From Sipunculus nudus (taxonomy: Eukaryota; Annelida; Sipuncula; Golfingiida; Sipunculidae), in assembly GCA_026874595.1 (NCBI GenBank), contig CM049309.1, positions 17,316,576 to 17,380,575 of the forward strand: 64,000 nucleotides of DNA. The letters are read 5' to 3'. Position 1 is the first letter of the stretch. Each line of letters opens with the position of its first letter. Below the pieces are notes generated by a model. The model saw only the letters and a program-made list of their open reading frames with translations. It did not search any database and was not told the DNA's origin. The position numbers and the translations under genes are program-made. Shown here piece after piece: positions 26,217 to 35,890 of this stretch.

Positions 26217-27306
26217 GAGTAATCGCATATCGGATATTGTATATTCGGATATCAGGGGGTCTACTTTACTGATAGATTTTGTTATAATACAAAAGAAGCC
26301 TTGTCACGTCCTTTGAACATTTGAACGTAATAAAGAAAACAAAAATGTCAGTCACTTAAATATGATATTAATTTATTTTCCAAGTGGTTATTCTTTTTGT
26401 TTGTCTTGGCAGGTTAAATGTTACGCTCCATTAGCAGCGGCTACGCTACGCTCAACTATTCGCTACATTACCCGCTGCATTAAACCGCGGTTGCGTGTCA
26501 GGTTTGGCCACCAGGCGGTGCTGTCTCTGTGGAATTCCCCCTGCGTTTTATTTAACCAAACACATTGCAGGTGTCACCAGGACAAACGGATGTTCTTCGA
26601 GGTACCAGTCACTTTACACTGCTGTGGAAAGCGCTTGGTAGCACTGACTTCTAGAATACACACGATGCAATCGTCAGCTTTCAACACAGTCTTTATACTG
26701 ACTTGCCTGAGGTCAGTCATCCTCCATTGACTGCTGTTTCCTGTACTGCGTGCCGCACGAGCTTGCCCCGCATAGCTATGTTTGTTTACACGCGCGCTAA
26801 GCCAATCAGATTTCTTCTACCAGATCTGCAGATTTTTTAAAACGCAGGGCCAATCAGATTCTACTTTATCCAGCGCACAATGACTGGGTGTTGCCGAACC
26901 TGAAAAATCCTGCTATTTCTCACAGAATGTGAGTGAAAGTCACTTGGCCGGGAGGTCACGCGCTGTGTTCAGAGCGTAGTTAAATGTAAGCCTATGTGTC
27001 TATGGGACGAAACGAGGTGATAACATGAGGTGAAATGATGTCATATATATAACAATTGAACTTACTTGAAAAATAATGTCTTCCTATCCAGGTATCTGTT
27101 AATCGTGTAAGTTACAGCTACAGCTGACTGAAAAAAAAGTAAAATTATGATTAGCAATATGTTTTAACTTTTTTAATACATGGCATTAACAGTCTGTATT
27201 TGTATCCCTTTGATTCTATAGACTTTGACCTTGCACCCGGGGACCACGCCAAAAATGATCCCAGTTGGTGAAAATAACATTAAGACGCACTGAAAATTAC
27301 ATTATG
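25336..27306. other. No recognisable gene; CCAAT-box pair
   Basis: Holds a short (TA)n run at about 26187-26215 and a GC-richer block at 26400-26760 with a 122-codon frame I do not recognise. Two CCAATCAG boxes occur at 26802 and 26850, near a forkhead-like TGTTTACA at about 26782. Nothing firm emerges. Confidence 0.4.
26778..26860. promoter_or_regulatory. Possible promoter-proximal cluster (two CCAAT boxes)
   Basis: TTGTTTACACGCGCGC, followed by two identical CCAATCAGATT boxes 48 bp apart (26802 and 26850). CCAATCA is the NF-Y consensus. There is no TATA box and no recognised exon nearby. Confidence 0.2.
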
Positions 27307-27475
27307 TAGAGTGGAACCAGTTTTAAAGACCACCTGTCTATTAAAACCACCAGATTAAGAGTGAATCGAACATATTCACATTGGTTATAACTGATGTGTT
27401 TAATAAGACCTCCTGTAAAGTAAGACCTTTCTGAGGATGACCTTCGGATGGTCTTATTACAGAGATTTCACTGTA
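27307..27475. mobile_element. Tigger/pogo-like MITE
   Basis: The left end TAGAGTGGAACCAGTTTTAA and the reverse complement of the right end (TACAGTGAAATCTCTGTAAT) form imperfect TIRs, both continuing into AAGACCAYC. The element is bounded by TA on both sides, as expected for Tc1/mariner-superfamily insertion. At 169 bp it has no coding capacity. The internal GACCACCTGT...AATAAGACC wording is like many non-autonomous Tigger-type elements. Confidence 0.7.
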
Positions 27476-27916
27476 CATGAACCGGTCATGTGGTTGAAAA
27501 TCAGGTGAACTAATTTACATAGTGATATAAGACCAGAAACAGAAACTAGTTTAAATTCATTTTTATAATATGTTTGCTTTTGTGGTTACAAAGAATCAAA
27601 ACTGATATGGAAAGGTCTACTAAACTAAAAGCTGCCTGTAAAATTTGTGAAACAATTTGAGTTTTTCGTATATCAGCGTTTCCAATATAGTTTAGTTTTT
27701 TAGACAACGCACTGTGGTTATATTTTCATCTACAAAATAGTTCAGATACTTTATATACACCATCCAATAGATATTAACCAACCATCTAGCACCACGGGCA
27801 ACGCATTTTAGTTCAATGTCATTTACTCTACTGAGAGGGAAATATAACCCCTTTACAAGGTTGAGTATCGAAGCACCGAAGTCTTCGTCGAGACACTCCG
27901 TAAACCAACCACCTCA

Positions 27917-28185
27917 TGACGTCACAGCGGAGCCAATCATCATGTAAAAGCAAAATCATTGGTGTTAAAAGGAAATCATGATTGCCAGGAATCTTTGCAG
28001 TGTCTGGCTTGTCAACATCATTTTGTGTCATCGCTCTTTACGTTTAATTTGATTGGGTCATTTCGCTCTCCCATATAAGTCAAGTCCCACACTCAAAAAC
28101 TCACAGACAGAACAGACCGAGCTTTAGCCTGCCTTAGGGATTTGAGTCGACTGCTGAGTTCAAGTAAAACCATATCGAAAATGGT
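27917..28185 (+). promoter_or_regulatory. Candidate RNA polymerase II promoter
   Basis: A perfect CRE (TGACGTCA, 27917-27924), a CCAAT box (27933-27937) and two inverted CCAAT boxes (27958-27962 and 28052-28056) precede a TATA-like CATATAAGTC (TATAAG at 28074-28079). A start site would fall near 28100-28110. The first downstream ATG (28181) is in AAAATGG context and opens only 20 codons before a stop, so a short first exon or a non-coding transcript would be needed. The order and spacing are promoter-like; the rest is inference. Confidence 0.3.
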
Positions 28186-30215
28186 CGTTTTCTTATTAAA
28201 GCGACCTTCTATTATTTTATCGGACGGAAGTATATGCAAATAACGTTGAAGTCTCGGATACCCGCACCCCATCTATCACACTTCCACCAGAGGTCTTTTC
28301 TACTCAAACCGAACCTCTTCCATTTGGAAATTGTAGGGGTGGAGAGGGTAACTTAATTGTCTCAACTGTCAAACTTCAAAATCAAAATTTGTTACGATTC
28401 AATGAACACCTGATGTTTACATTTTCCATGCACACGCTTATGAAATATTACTTATTCCGTAAATTAGTTACCACAAATAAACCCATGCATGTTTATTTGA
28501 ATTGGGTGGAAACAATTCCTATCCCACGGATTACATTATTTGAACGGACTACGTTACCCTCTTCACTACATTTATACCACCGCCGCTGATATATTAAGAA
28601 TCCCCAGTGCATTGTGGGGTTAGAATTTTTAGCCCCTCATACCCTATCAAGAATTGTAATCAGACCAATGAGAGCCGGATGTCTTATTGTGCATTCAACT
28701 CCAAGTTTTTAAATCCGTTACACCTCGCTCTCATTGTTTGAGAACAATTGTTGGTTCTATATCAGATCTGGTGGGGAAATCCCGAAAATCCTGCTACGCA
28801 AGCAGCGTTTTAAGCAAAGGAGACCGACTGCAATGTATAACCGCTGTGTAAGGAGTGCACAGTGTCTATTGGTTTGTTTGGTTGCAGATGGTTTTGTTTG
28901 TTTTTCGTAGCAACATTACGCAAGCCCTGCTGAACCGAACACCACGAACCTTTGATAAGGGTAAAGGAAAACCCTATTAAATTTGAGCCTAGTCAGAATG
29001 TTTTGCCTGGCGGAGGTATGCGCTCCACTAACACCATTTTAATTTTACCAATCAAATACAAGAGAGCGCTCTCATAACACATGTTAAAGGTTTTTCCCCA
29101 TATCTGCACCCTGAATACATCCTATACCTACCTATACAGATCAACAAATTTAAAATAAGCATCATTTAAAGTAGTGCAATGGACATTGTACCAGTCATCT
29201 CAGACTTTTAACCATTCTACTCATACAAGGAAAATAAAACATATTCTTATTCGGAATAAAAATTGTTAAAAAGAAAGTTGGGGTAGAAATTTAGAGAAAT
29301 GGATTGTCAGATTTCATAGTTGAGAGACGGGGCATGGCACGTGTCGGTTGGAGTTCATTTTGATAACAGACGTGGTATGTAATGCTGGGATGCGTGGATG
29401 CTGACCTTACGTATGACGCTATTGTACTTTTGTCGTTTTTACCCCAAATAAGGTATCGGTTGTCGAAATGTGCAGTATAATACAGTATATATAAGGCATT
29501 GTCTGTTAACAGAAAAATAGAGCTTTTCATGAAATATTATTCTGGATACTATATTGTACACATGTTTCTTTAAAGTTAAACGGTTTTTCCGGGTCTAACC
29601 TAAGATACATATATTGGTCATTATTTTCCTCCATCTAAGAAACGTGGGTATTTTTCCTATGTTCACCGCCGTGCCAGGTGACATTTATAGGCCGATGTAT
29701 ATTTTCATTTTGTGTATTGTATTCTTGCAGCTGTAGAGCGTTTCAGATATATGTCTGAATGGATGGAATTTGATTGAAACAGGGATGAAAACAATAAGAA
29801 AATAATGGGTAAGTTCATAAAACCTTCGCTTCACTTTTTATTCCATTTTTTTTAATGACCTCTAGATCTCTGACACAACATGATATTGATTTTATAGTTC
29901 TGCCATGGGTCTTAGGCTTGTATTTATTTTTATTAAATAATGCTTCCACTGATTTCGTCATTCATCATTTTAAAATAAATGGGCACGATAATTAATACAT
30001 GGATTTACTTATCAAAACTAATGCTTCGATGCGAAATGTATCCTTAGATTTCGTCTCTGAATTGAATCAAATCTTGCAACAGTTGGTGCTAAACGGAGAA
30101 TAATATATCATGTGGATTTATATGAATGGTTGTACTCTCTTCTTACCGAGGAGGAAATAAAGAATCAATCAAATGTTACAGGTGCCCTTTTTTGTGACAC
30201 GGGCGTAACTTTTGT
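28186..30215. other. No recognisable gene
   Basis: AT-rich single-copy DNA. Short frames (28389-28589, 29291-29530) have no recognised domain. Confidence 0.45.
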
Positions 30216-30938
30216 TGTAGCGCCCGCGTCTGGCCGCGTGTTGCACTCTCAGTTTAATCCGTACTGTTTGAACTCTCGTTGTCATGCTAGCTTGGTGTTT
30301 TCTCGCCTAGCCGAGCCGGAGCGAGCTCACGTGTGAACCCTAATATGTTGAGACACGGCATTCGTTGTTCTGGTATGTTCTTTGAACGTGTGTACTGTGT
30401 TAGATTCTTTGGAATGTTCGAGCAATGGAAGGTTCTCGGCTGGAGGTGAAAAGTTATAAATAGGGGGCTGTGTTTTAGAGCGGAGAGAGAGGTGAGAGAA
30501 TATTCCAGCGGACACGGAAGCGTGTTAGTCAGTGTGTGGGACCTATCCGATTATCCAGTGATTTCAGGGATTCTACTATTACTAACACTTTACAATTTAG
30601 TGCTGCCTGTCTCAAGTTTACTATCTGGATTGTTACAAGAGCGTTACATTGGACTGTTATTCTCCGAGAGAATTTGTGTTAATTGTTCGTTCGGCTTATA
30701 CATTTTTAAAGAACTTGTCGCTGTTACAGTGGTGGTATCCAGATATGTGCTCTTTGTTTATTTTACTCTGTGATTGTATTGATTTGTTTTTATACCGCTG
30801 TTATACTTTTTAATTGTATTGATTGGTGTATTGTAATGTTAGGGTTGTTTTAAGAATAAATTATAGTTATTTGTTTTAAAAAAAACCACTGACTTCTTTA
30901 TTCATTTCCCTAGACATTTCACGCTGCCTAGTGTTACA
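30216..30938 (+). mobile_element. Probable solo LTR
   Basis: The stretch starts TGTAGCGCCCGCGTCTGG and ends CTAGTGTTACA, so the termini are TG...CA with a short imperfect inverted end (TGTAGC / GTTACA). It holds a TATA box (TATAAATAGGG at 30455) and, about 400 bases later, a polyadenylation signal (AATAAA at 30855) followed by a T/A-rich tail, the U3-R-U5 order of an LTR. No primer-binding site, gag or pol follows, so it would be solo. I see no clean 5-bp target duplication; GAATC follows the right end but occurs 41 bp away on the left, so the left boundary may instead be TGTTACAGG at about 30175. The 93-codon frame inside is not considered real. A Gypsy-type origin is inference. Confidence 0.5.
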
Positions 30939-31924
30939 GAATCTGATTTTTTTTATCTCCTTGACAAAATTTATGTTCATCACGCATAAGTGATCTGTTG
31001 ATATTAGGTATCCTAATTCAATCAATCCAGCATTCGACATCAAGGCTTAAGTGTGTACCAAAGTCGGCCGCACATGAACAGTTTTGAAATGCCTGCGCGG
31101 AATAAAAAATTAAATTTGACAAGGGGACGGATATACGGCACATAATGACTCATACGAAACTTCAAAGGCACGAATCTATCTGTGGAGAGGGCTTGGCAGC
31201 AATTGGACCCATAGTCGAAAAGAAGAGGCCACAATAACGCCCTTAAGCGACCACGCCCATCATCGTGAATTATAGTAAGATACATATAATACCCTGTACC
31301 TTCACATATATGCTCAACACTGGCCCCATAAAGAACATTTAAAATATATTCCATTGGGGCATATATGTTCTCTTTTGAAATAAATGTTGCTATGATTGAG
31401 TCTAAGTCATTTAATTCTGGCTGTAAAGTGTTATGAATCCAATATTTCCTATAAGCGTGTCAGTCCTCCCGTAATAAAGTTTACATTTGGCAGTCCTGTG
31501 AAGCGAGCTGGAAACATCCCAGCACTGTCATTTAACGAGCTTAACAAAGTAGTCATGACGATAATTGGTTGTGTCAGTCCGCAATACTTGTCAAAAGATT
31601 TATTGACAGAACTTATTCATGGCGTCCCTGCAGTGCCTTATCCGCGACAGACTGTTACCCTTCCTCAATTATAGACAAACCGGTCTAGCAGTTTGCAGCG
31701 GAAATCGAAAAGTAAACATTTTTAATGGATGTTTGTAAAACCATAAACTTGTTCTAGACGTTTTCGTAATATCGACTGCATCACGACACCCAACTAATTT
31801 TTAACCATAGGCCCTATAAAATTCATCAAAAGGCTAAAAATGTTATAAATAATCATATTTTTAACATATTGTTAGAAAAATATACGCATATCGTACAGAT
31901 AACATAATTCTATTCATGTGCGTT
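30939..31924. other. No recognisable gene
   Basis: Single-copy DNA with a minus-strand frame (31040-31354) and a plus-strand frame (31396-31674), neither recognisable. Confidence 0.45.
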
Positions 31925-32205
31925 AATCCCCGTTCGTGTGTGTCTGTGTGTGTGTGTTTGTTCACAACATATCTCATGCTGTTATGAACGAAATCTTATG
32001 AAAATTTATGGCATATCGGGAGGATAGGAGCCAATGAAGAACCGATTACATTTTGGTGTGGAACTGGCCCATGATCCGGTTTAAGGAACATCATCAAGGT
32101 CGTATAAGTAAATGCAAACCATGTCGGCAAGCTCTCACAAAAAGAACCTCCCACCCCGAGGCGGAGCCTTGCATTCCATAGAATACAGATTTCTTGATTT
32201 AGCGC
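31925..32205 (+). repeat. Dispersed repeat family, copy 2
   Basis: Parallels the copy at 10095-10415: GTGTGTGTGTTTGTTCACAAC, then ATGAACGAAATCTTATGAAAA, TTTTGGTGTGGAACTGGCCC, ATGATCCGGTTTAAGGAACA, TCATCAAGG, and GAGGCGGAGCCTTGCATTCC with ATACAGATTTCTTG. No coding potential. Confidence 0.65.
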
Positions 32206-33282
32206 AAATCCAGAAAGACCAACCGATAACCAGATATCGTTAGATTTTCACAACAATTCTTATGAAATCTCGACTTTAAATGAAATGTACTCGACTTAAA
32301 ATACACAAAATCGTATATAGAGGTATGGTAAAACAAGCTAAGCATCTGGATTCGTCTTAAAAGACGTGTTCAAAGGAAACACTTTCCCGTTAAAGCAATA
32401 TATCCCGGGCATTCCTAAGAAAACTTTAATAAAAAAGAGGGAAAGTAATACAATGTGCCACAAGTATGCGGGTGTCCCAGGTTTATCCGGCAATAGTCAG
32501 CAGATTAAATCGCATTGATTCTGGTCTTATTGTTACATATCAGCAGATGAATGAATGATCACATATTTGACCTTTGCGTCTGATATTCTCAGGGTGCAAT
32601 TTGATTATTTGTCAGGCGTCAGCTGCTGCCTCGGGTTATTAATCGATTTACTATGAATCATTAAAAAAGCACTGGACTGTCTCACGAGGTCCCTGGAAAC
32701 ACCAGTATATCCTGAAGATAATCCAACCTTTTTTATTGCATATACGAGACATACGCAATTTGGTTCAACGTATCAGCTTATAATATATAGGAGGCGTAGA
32801 GTCTCTAGTCTGGAGGCAATTAATCATATTTCTTGTCATTCAAGTCAAATTTGACTTTATAAATCAAGGAAATAAGGGTAATATCTAAAAATATTTCTTG
32901 TACTCTGTAATAAAAAGTCTTTTAATTTTGAACTGACTTTCGTATAATCCTAACAAAACAAAATCATTTTCTATATCATATGCTTCAAGCAATACGTTTC
33001 AACTTTAAGGTTATTTCCTGATTTTGGACAAAAAACACATTGTCGTTAATTTTTTTGTCAATATTTGATATGTTCTAGTTTCCACGCCCTGAAAAAGTCA
33101 TGAATAATGAAATATTGAACTTCAGTATTTATAAAGTCATCACTGTTTGTGATTTATGCAAAAAGTCATGAACTTTTAACTGCAGGCAGTCTAAAAATCT
33201 CTCATCCAATCCCCCACTCCGTCAATAAATTATTGATGTTTCAATGGACCACAGCAAACCACTTTTTTGTGCTGGAAGTCTC
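32206..33282. other. No recognisable gene
   Basis: AT-rich single-copy DNA. Confidence 0.5.
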
Positions 33283-33370
33283 AAAGTCACACCGAACATC
33301 ATGAATTTTAAAAGTCACACCGAACATCATGAATTTTTAAAGTCACACCGAACATCATGATTTTTTAGGA
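33283..33370. repeat. 28-bp tandem repeat, 3 units
   Basis: AAAGTCACACCGAACATCAT followed by GAATTTT starts at 33283, 33311 and 33339, exactly 28 bp apart. The third unit ends GATTTTTTAGG. Confidence 0.95.
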
Positions 33371-33527
33371 AAGCAAAGAGTCATGAAATCTGATCGTCTG
33401 GAACTGCAGAATCTCTGTATTTTTTTATCAACTGACAGGCATTTAATCAAATGCTAAAAATAAATTAGAAAAGAATACATTAGAACTCCTGCAGCAGTCA
33501 TTCCTCAGTAGCAGACATCCCCTCCCC

Positions 33528-33566
33528 TCCCCCTACCCCCCCCCCCCCCACCCCCACCCACCCCCG
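33528..33566. repeat. C-rich tract
   Basis: Long C run with A interruptions, with G-quadruplex potential on the minus strand. Confidence 0.85.
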
Positions 33567-33888
33567 GGTCAACTGTCTGATCCTATTTGAATCCCTATTT
33601 TTAAGGCTGATTGTTATATTAAACAGTGCTGTAGTCGAGTCCACACCACCCGAACCCGAGTGTAAGTCTGAGTCCACACAACCCGAATCCCAGTCAAAGT
33701 CGTTGAGTTTCGAGTCAAAGTCCACATTCTTCAGGTCTAAGTCATCTGGAAGCCGAGTCATGGTCCAACACCAGTATCCTGAGAAAGTAATTTCAAATGG
33801 AAAATTCAGTTTATTTTGTATATTTTTAAGTTTGTTTACACATGCTTTTATTGTAAAGGTTAATTACATTAAGCTCCTGGTGTATAGA

Positions 33889-33898
33889 GCTAAAGCTT
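33889..33898. repeat. Left 10-bp direct repeat of nested insertion
   Basis: GCTAAAGCTT here and again at 34536-34545 bracket the 637-bp insertion. Joining the flanks leaves one copy, as expected for a target-site duplication. Confidence 0.7.
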
Positions 33899-33955
33899 AT
33901 ATAGAAAGATGTTGAATGGCCATGCTGGTCCATCTCATGGAGATATAGAACAAGA

Positions 33956-34068
33956 ATACACAGAAAAAGTCGGATCACCCCGTATGGGAATCGAACCCAT
34001 GACCCTCCGATTGCCGGTCGTCTGCTCTACCACTGAGCTAACAGGGATCACCAACTTCCTCTGTGTAT
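33956..34068 (-). ncRNA. tRNA-capped 18-bp stem structure (copy 1)
   Basis: On the tRNA strand, ATACACAGAGGAAGTTGG (plus 34051-34068) pairs with CCGACTTTTTCTGTGTAT (plus 33956-33973): 15 Watson-Crick pairs and three G-U pairs, with no mismatch over 18 bp. Only 3 and 2 unpaired bases separate the stem from the tRNA acceptor stem. On the opposite strand the three G-U pairs become A-C mismatches, so the fold belongs to the tRNA-sense strand. Expression is not known. Confidence 0.5.
33976..34047 (-). tRNA. tRNA-like cloverleaf, GGC anticodon position (copy 1)
   Basis: Read on the minus strand it has a 7-bp acceptor stem (TCCCTGT with ACGGGGT; only the 1-72 pair is T-T), U8, A9, a perfect 4-bp D stem (GCTC/GAGC), a T stem ATGGG/CCCAT closing the loop TTCGATT, and A-box and B-box polymerase III promoter words (TTAGCTCAGTGGTAGAGC and GGGTTCGATTCCC). 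The anticodon stem is weak (only three inner pairs) and position 33 is C instead of the near-universal U. The triplet at 34-36 reads GGC (Ala), but the G3-U70 alanine identity pair is absent. A tRNA-derived repeat component is more likely than a working tRNA gene. A T5 run (plus-strand A5 at 33964-33968) lies 7 bases beyond its 3' end. Confidence 0.5.
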
Positions 34069-34261
34069 CAGCACACTTTCATTGGAACCAGCGAGGTGAC
34101 GTCACTACTGTGACTGGTATTATACATACTACATATGTCGACACGGCGACTTTGCATGTAGCAGTGATAAACTGATGGCCTTTTTATGGTGTGCATCAAA
34201 TATTATATAGAAAGATGTTGAATGGCCATGCTGGTCCATCTCATGGAGATATAGAACAAGA

Positions 34262-34374
34262 ATACACAGAAAAAGTCGGATCACCCCGTATGGGAATCGA
34301 ACCCATGACCCTCCGATTGCCGGTCGTCTGCTCTACCACTGAGCTAACAGGGATCACCAACTTCCTCTGTGTAT
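34262..34374 (-). ncRNA. tRNA-capped 18-bp stem structure (copy 2)
   Basis: Second copy of the stem, with arms at plus 34262-34279 and 34357-34374 around the second tRNA-like core. The pairing is the same as in copy 1. Confidence 0.5.
34282..34353 (-). tRNA. tRNA-like cloverleaf, GGC anticodon position (copy 2)
   Basis: Identical, as far as I can see, to copy 1 exactly 306 bp upstream: same stems, same C33, same B box and same T5 downstream on the minus strand. Its presence as a tandem duplicate, not as a dispersed gene, supports a repeat component. Confidence 0.5.
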
Positions 34375-34535
34375 CAGCACACTTTCATTGGAACCAGCGA
34401 AGTGACGTCACTACTGTGACTGGTATTATACATACTACATATGTCGACACGGCGACTTTGCATGTAGCAGTGATAAACTGATGGCCTTTTTATGGTGTGC
34501 ATCAAATATTATATAGAAAGATGTTGAATGGCCAT

Positions 34536-34545
34536 GCTAAAGCTT
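34536..34545. repeat. Right 10-bp direct repeat of nested insertion
   Basis: GCTAAAGCTT, matching 33889-33898. Confidence 0.7.
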
Positions 34546-34777
34546 GATAAACACAGTGTTATTATTTTTTAATATTCTGTTTGTAGTTCGCCAATGCCTG
34601 TATAGAAGTCTTTAAACAGTACTGTATGTTTTCTTCTATTATTCCCATATAGACTTGGCCTGATTTCTGAAGTCCTTACCTCCAAGTCCAAGTACAAACC
34701 AAGTCCCTCGAGTCCAAGTCCGAGTCTGAGTCCCTAGAAAGGTGGACTTCAGTCCGCAATCGAGTCCTGCATCACTG

Positions 34778-35712
34778 ATACCAATTAAGGCCACTCCTCT
34801 GTCAAGACCACCTTTGTACGTTGATGACCGTAAAACAGAAACTCCTACTGTACATCGTATGAAATTTGCTTACACCCAAGATGCCTTTGCCTTAGGACTT
34901 TGGTTAATTTCTGTTTCACCTAGTTCTCAACATAACTATTTCTTGGTGGCTTGACAGCTTAGAATGGTCTGAGACTCCTTTAAGGGGGAAACAAAGAACT
35001 CAATAAAAGACTTGACACAGAGCCGCTGGCCTTTCAGCGCCCGGTTCGGGACGTCGGTTACAGAAGTTAAACGTCTTATAAGCACGATCCCCCGGGGTAT
35101 ATCAGCTATTCTGTTACTCTGGCAACCCACACAGAATAGCTTGCGGCTTGACCGATCAAAGCTTTGTACTTTGCGCTTTGTGTGCACGACAATTTTTGCC
35201 AGTAAACATTCTGCAACGTTTTGAAGAGGGAACAGGAAGAGATAACGTCTGTAAGAAAAAAATTGATACCCCTTTGATGTCAATTTTCTTCAACCACAGA
35301 AACAAAAGAACAGAAATAAGAGGCAGAGGATATCAAAGTTTTTGAAAATATCTACATTGGTATTCTAGATAGATCCAGGGGTGGAAAACAGAGAAATCAA
35401 GAAAAAACGGTACCGGCCAAAGAAGAGGGGACTCGCCACCTGTGCCCCTCTACATCCGACTCTGAGGTCCCCTGGTCGTTTGAAGGAGCTGTCTTTTGTA
35501 CATGATACAAAGTAATTCTCATTTTAAAGCTTTCTGGACTTAAGCATGGGGTTTCAGCGAATGCAGAACTTATAACCTGTCCCTACGACATCAGAGAGAA
35601 TTTCTTAGGTTATTTTACTTTTAATAGATTTCATTATTTCATGCTTGAATCATCTGCTCATGCAGACTTCGAACACCTTGAGACTTTTATCTCAGACAAA
35701 AGGCTGAGTTGC
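34778..35712. other. No recognisable gene
   Basis: Frames on both strands at 34936-35345 have no recognisable domain. Confidence 0.45.
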
Positions 35713-35890
35713 GGACCTTGAGAGCCAAGCGGTAAAATGCTAGGCTGTCTCCGCTGGCCACTCGGGTACGATCCCCGGCATGCCTTTGAGAAGGTGTTGT
35801 TTTAGCCCGTCAAAGACCGGTGATTTTTTCTCCGGGTTTTCGGCTTTCCTCCACCTCTAGAAACAACAGGACGCCAACACAAGAGCCATG
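35713..35890 (+). mobile_element. tRNA-derived SINE-like element
   Basis: GAGAGCCAAGCGGTAAAATG, then CTAGGCTGTCTCCGCTGGCC and ACTCGGGTACGATCCCCGGC, has A-box-like and B-box-like words at the spacing of a tRNA-derived SINE head. The following TTCTCCGGGTTTTCGGCTTT, then CCTCCACCTCTAGAAACA, resembles the conserved TCTCCGGG...TTTCCTCC body I associate with invertebrate SINEs (recollection, not a search). No clear A-rich tail or target duplication was identified. Confidence 0.55.

Larger units (their letters stand above)
33899..34535. mobile_element. Nested insertion: 306-bp unit in tandem, R-U-R-U-R
   Basis: ATATAGAAAGATGTTGAATG plus GCCAT (R, 25 bp) occurs at the start, middle and end. Between the R copies lie two nearly identical 281-bp segments (U), so the tandem period is exactly 306 (AAAGATGTTG at 33905, 34211 and 34517). 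The two U copies differ visibly at one base (GAGGTGACG versus GAAGTGACG). Each U holds a minus-strand tRNA-like cloverleaf, an 18-bp stem flanking it, and a perfect CRE-like TGACGTCA. The insertion is bracketed by GCTAAAGCTT. The long frames (33909-34175, 34191-34481) are antisense tRNA readings and not genes. Confidence 0.85.
33623..34777. mobile_element. ACTCG-rich TIR element carrying a nested insertion
   Basis: The left end is CAGTGCTGTAGTCGAGTCC. The reverse complement of the right end is CAGTGATGCAGGACTCGATT. Both ends continue into GAGTCC/AAGTCC-rich sequence like the short element at 23797. Removing the nested insertion (33899-34535 plus one flanking repeat) leaves about 510 bp of AT-rich non-coding core. 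The flanking octamers ATATTAAA and ATACCAAT are only weakly alike, so no target duplication is proven. The hAT assignment is tentative. Confidence 0.6.

Noticed and set aside
33909-34481. Two near-identical 88- and 96-codon frames with an RMGIEPMTLRLPVVCSTTEL core
   Set aside because: The core is the antisense reading of the tRNA-like sequence in the 306-bp tandem unit; both frames follow the unit period and not a gene.
33899-34535. Hammerhead ribozyme in the tandem unit (retrozyme hypothesis)
   Set aside because: The conserved CUGANGA and GAAA core is not present on either strand; the closest word is CTGATGG.
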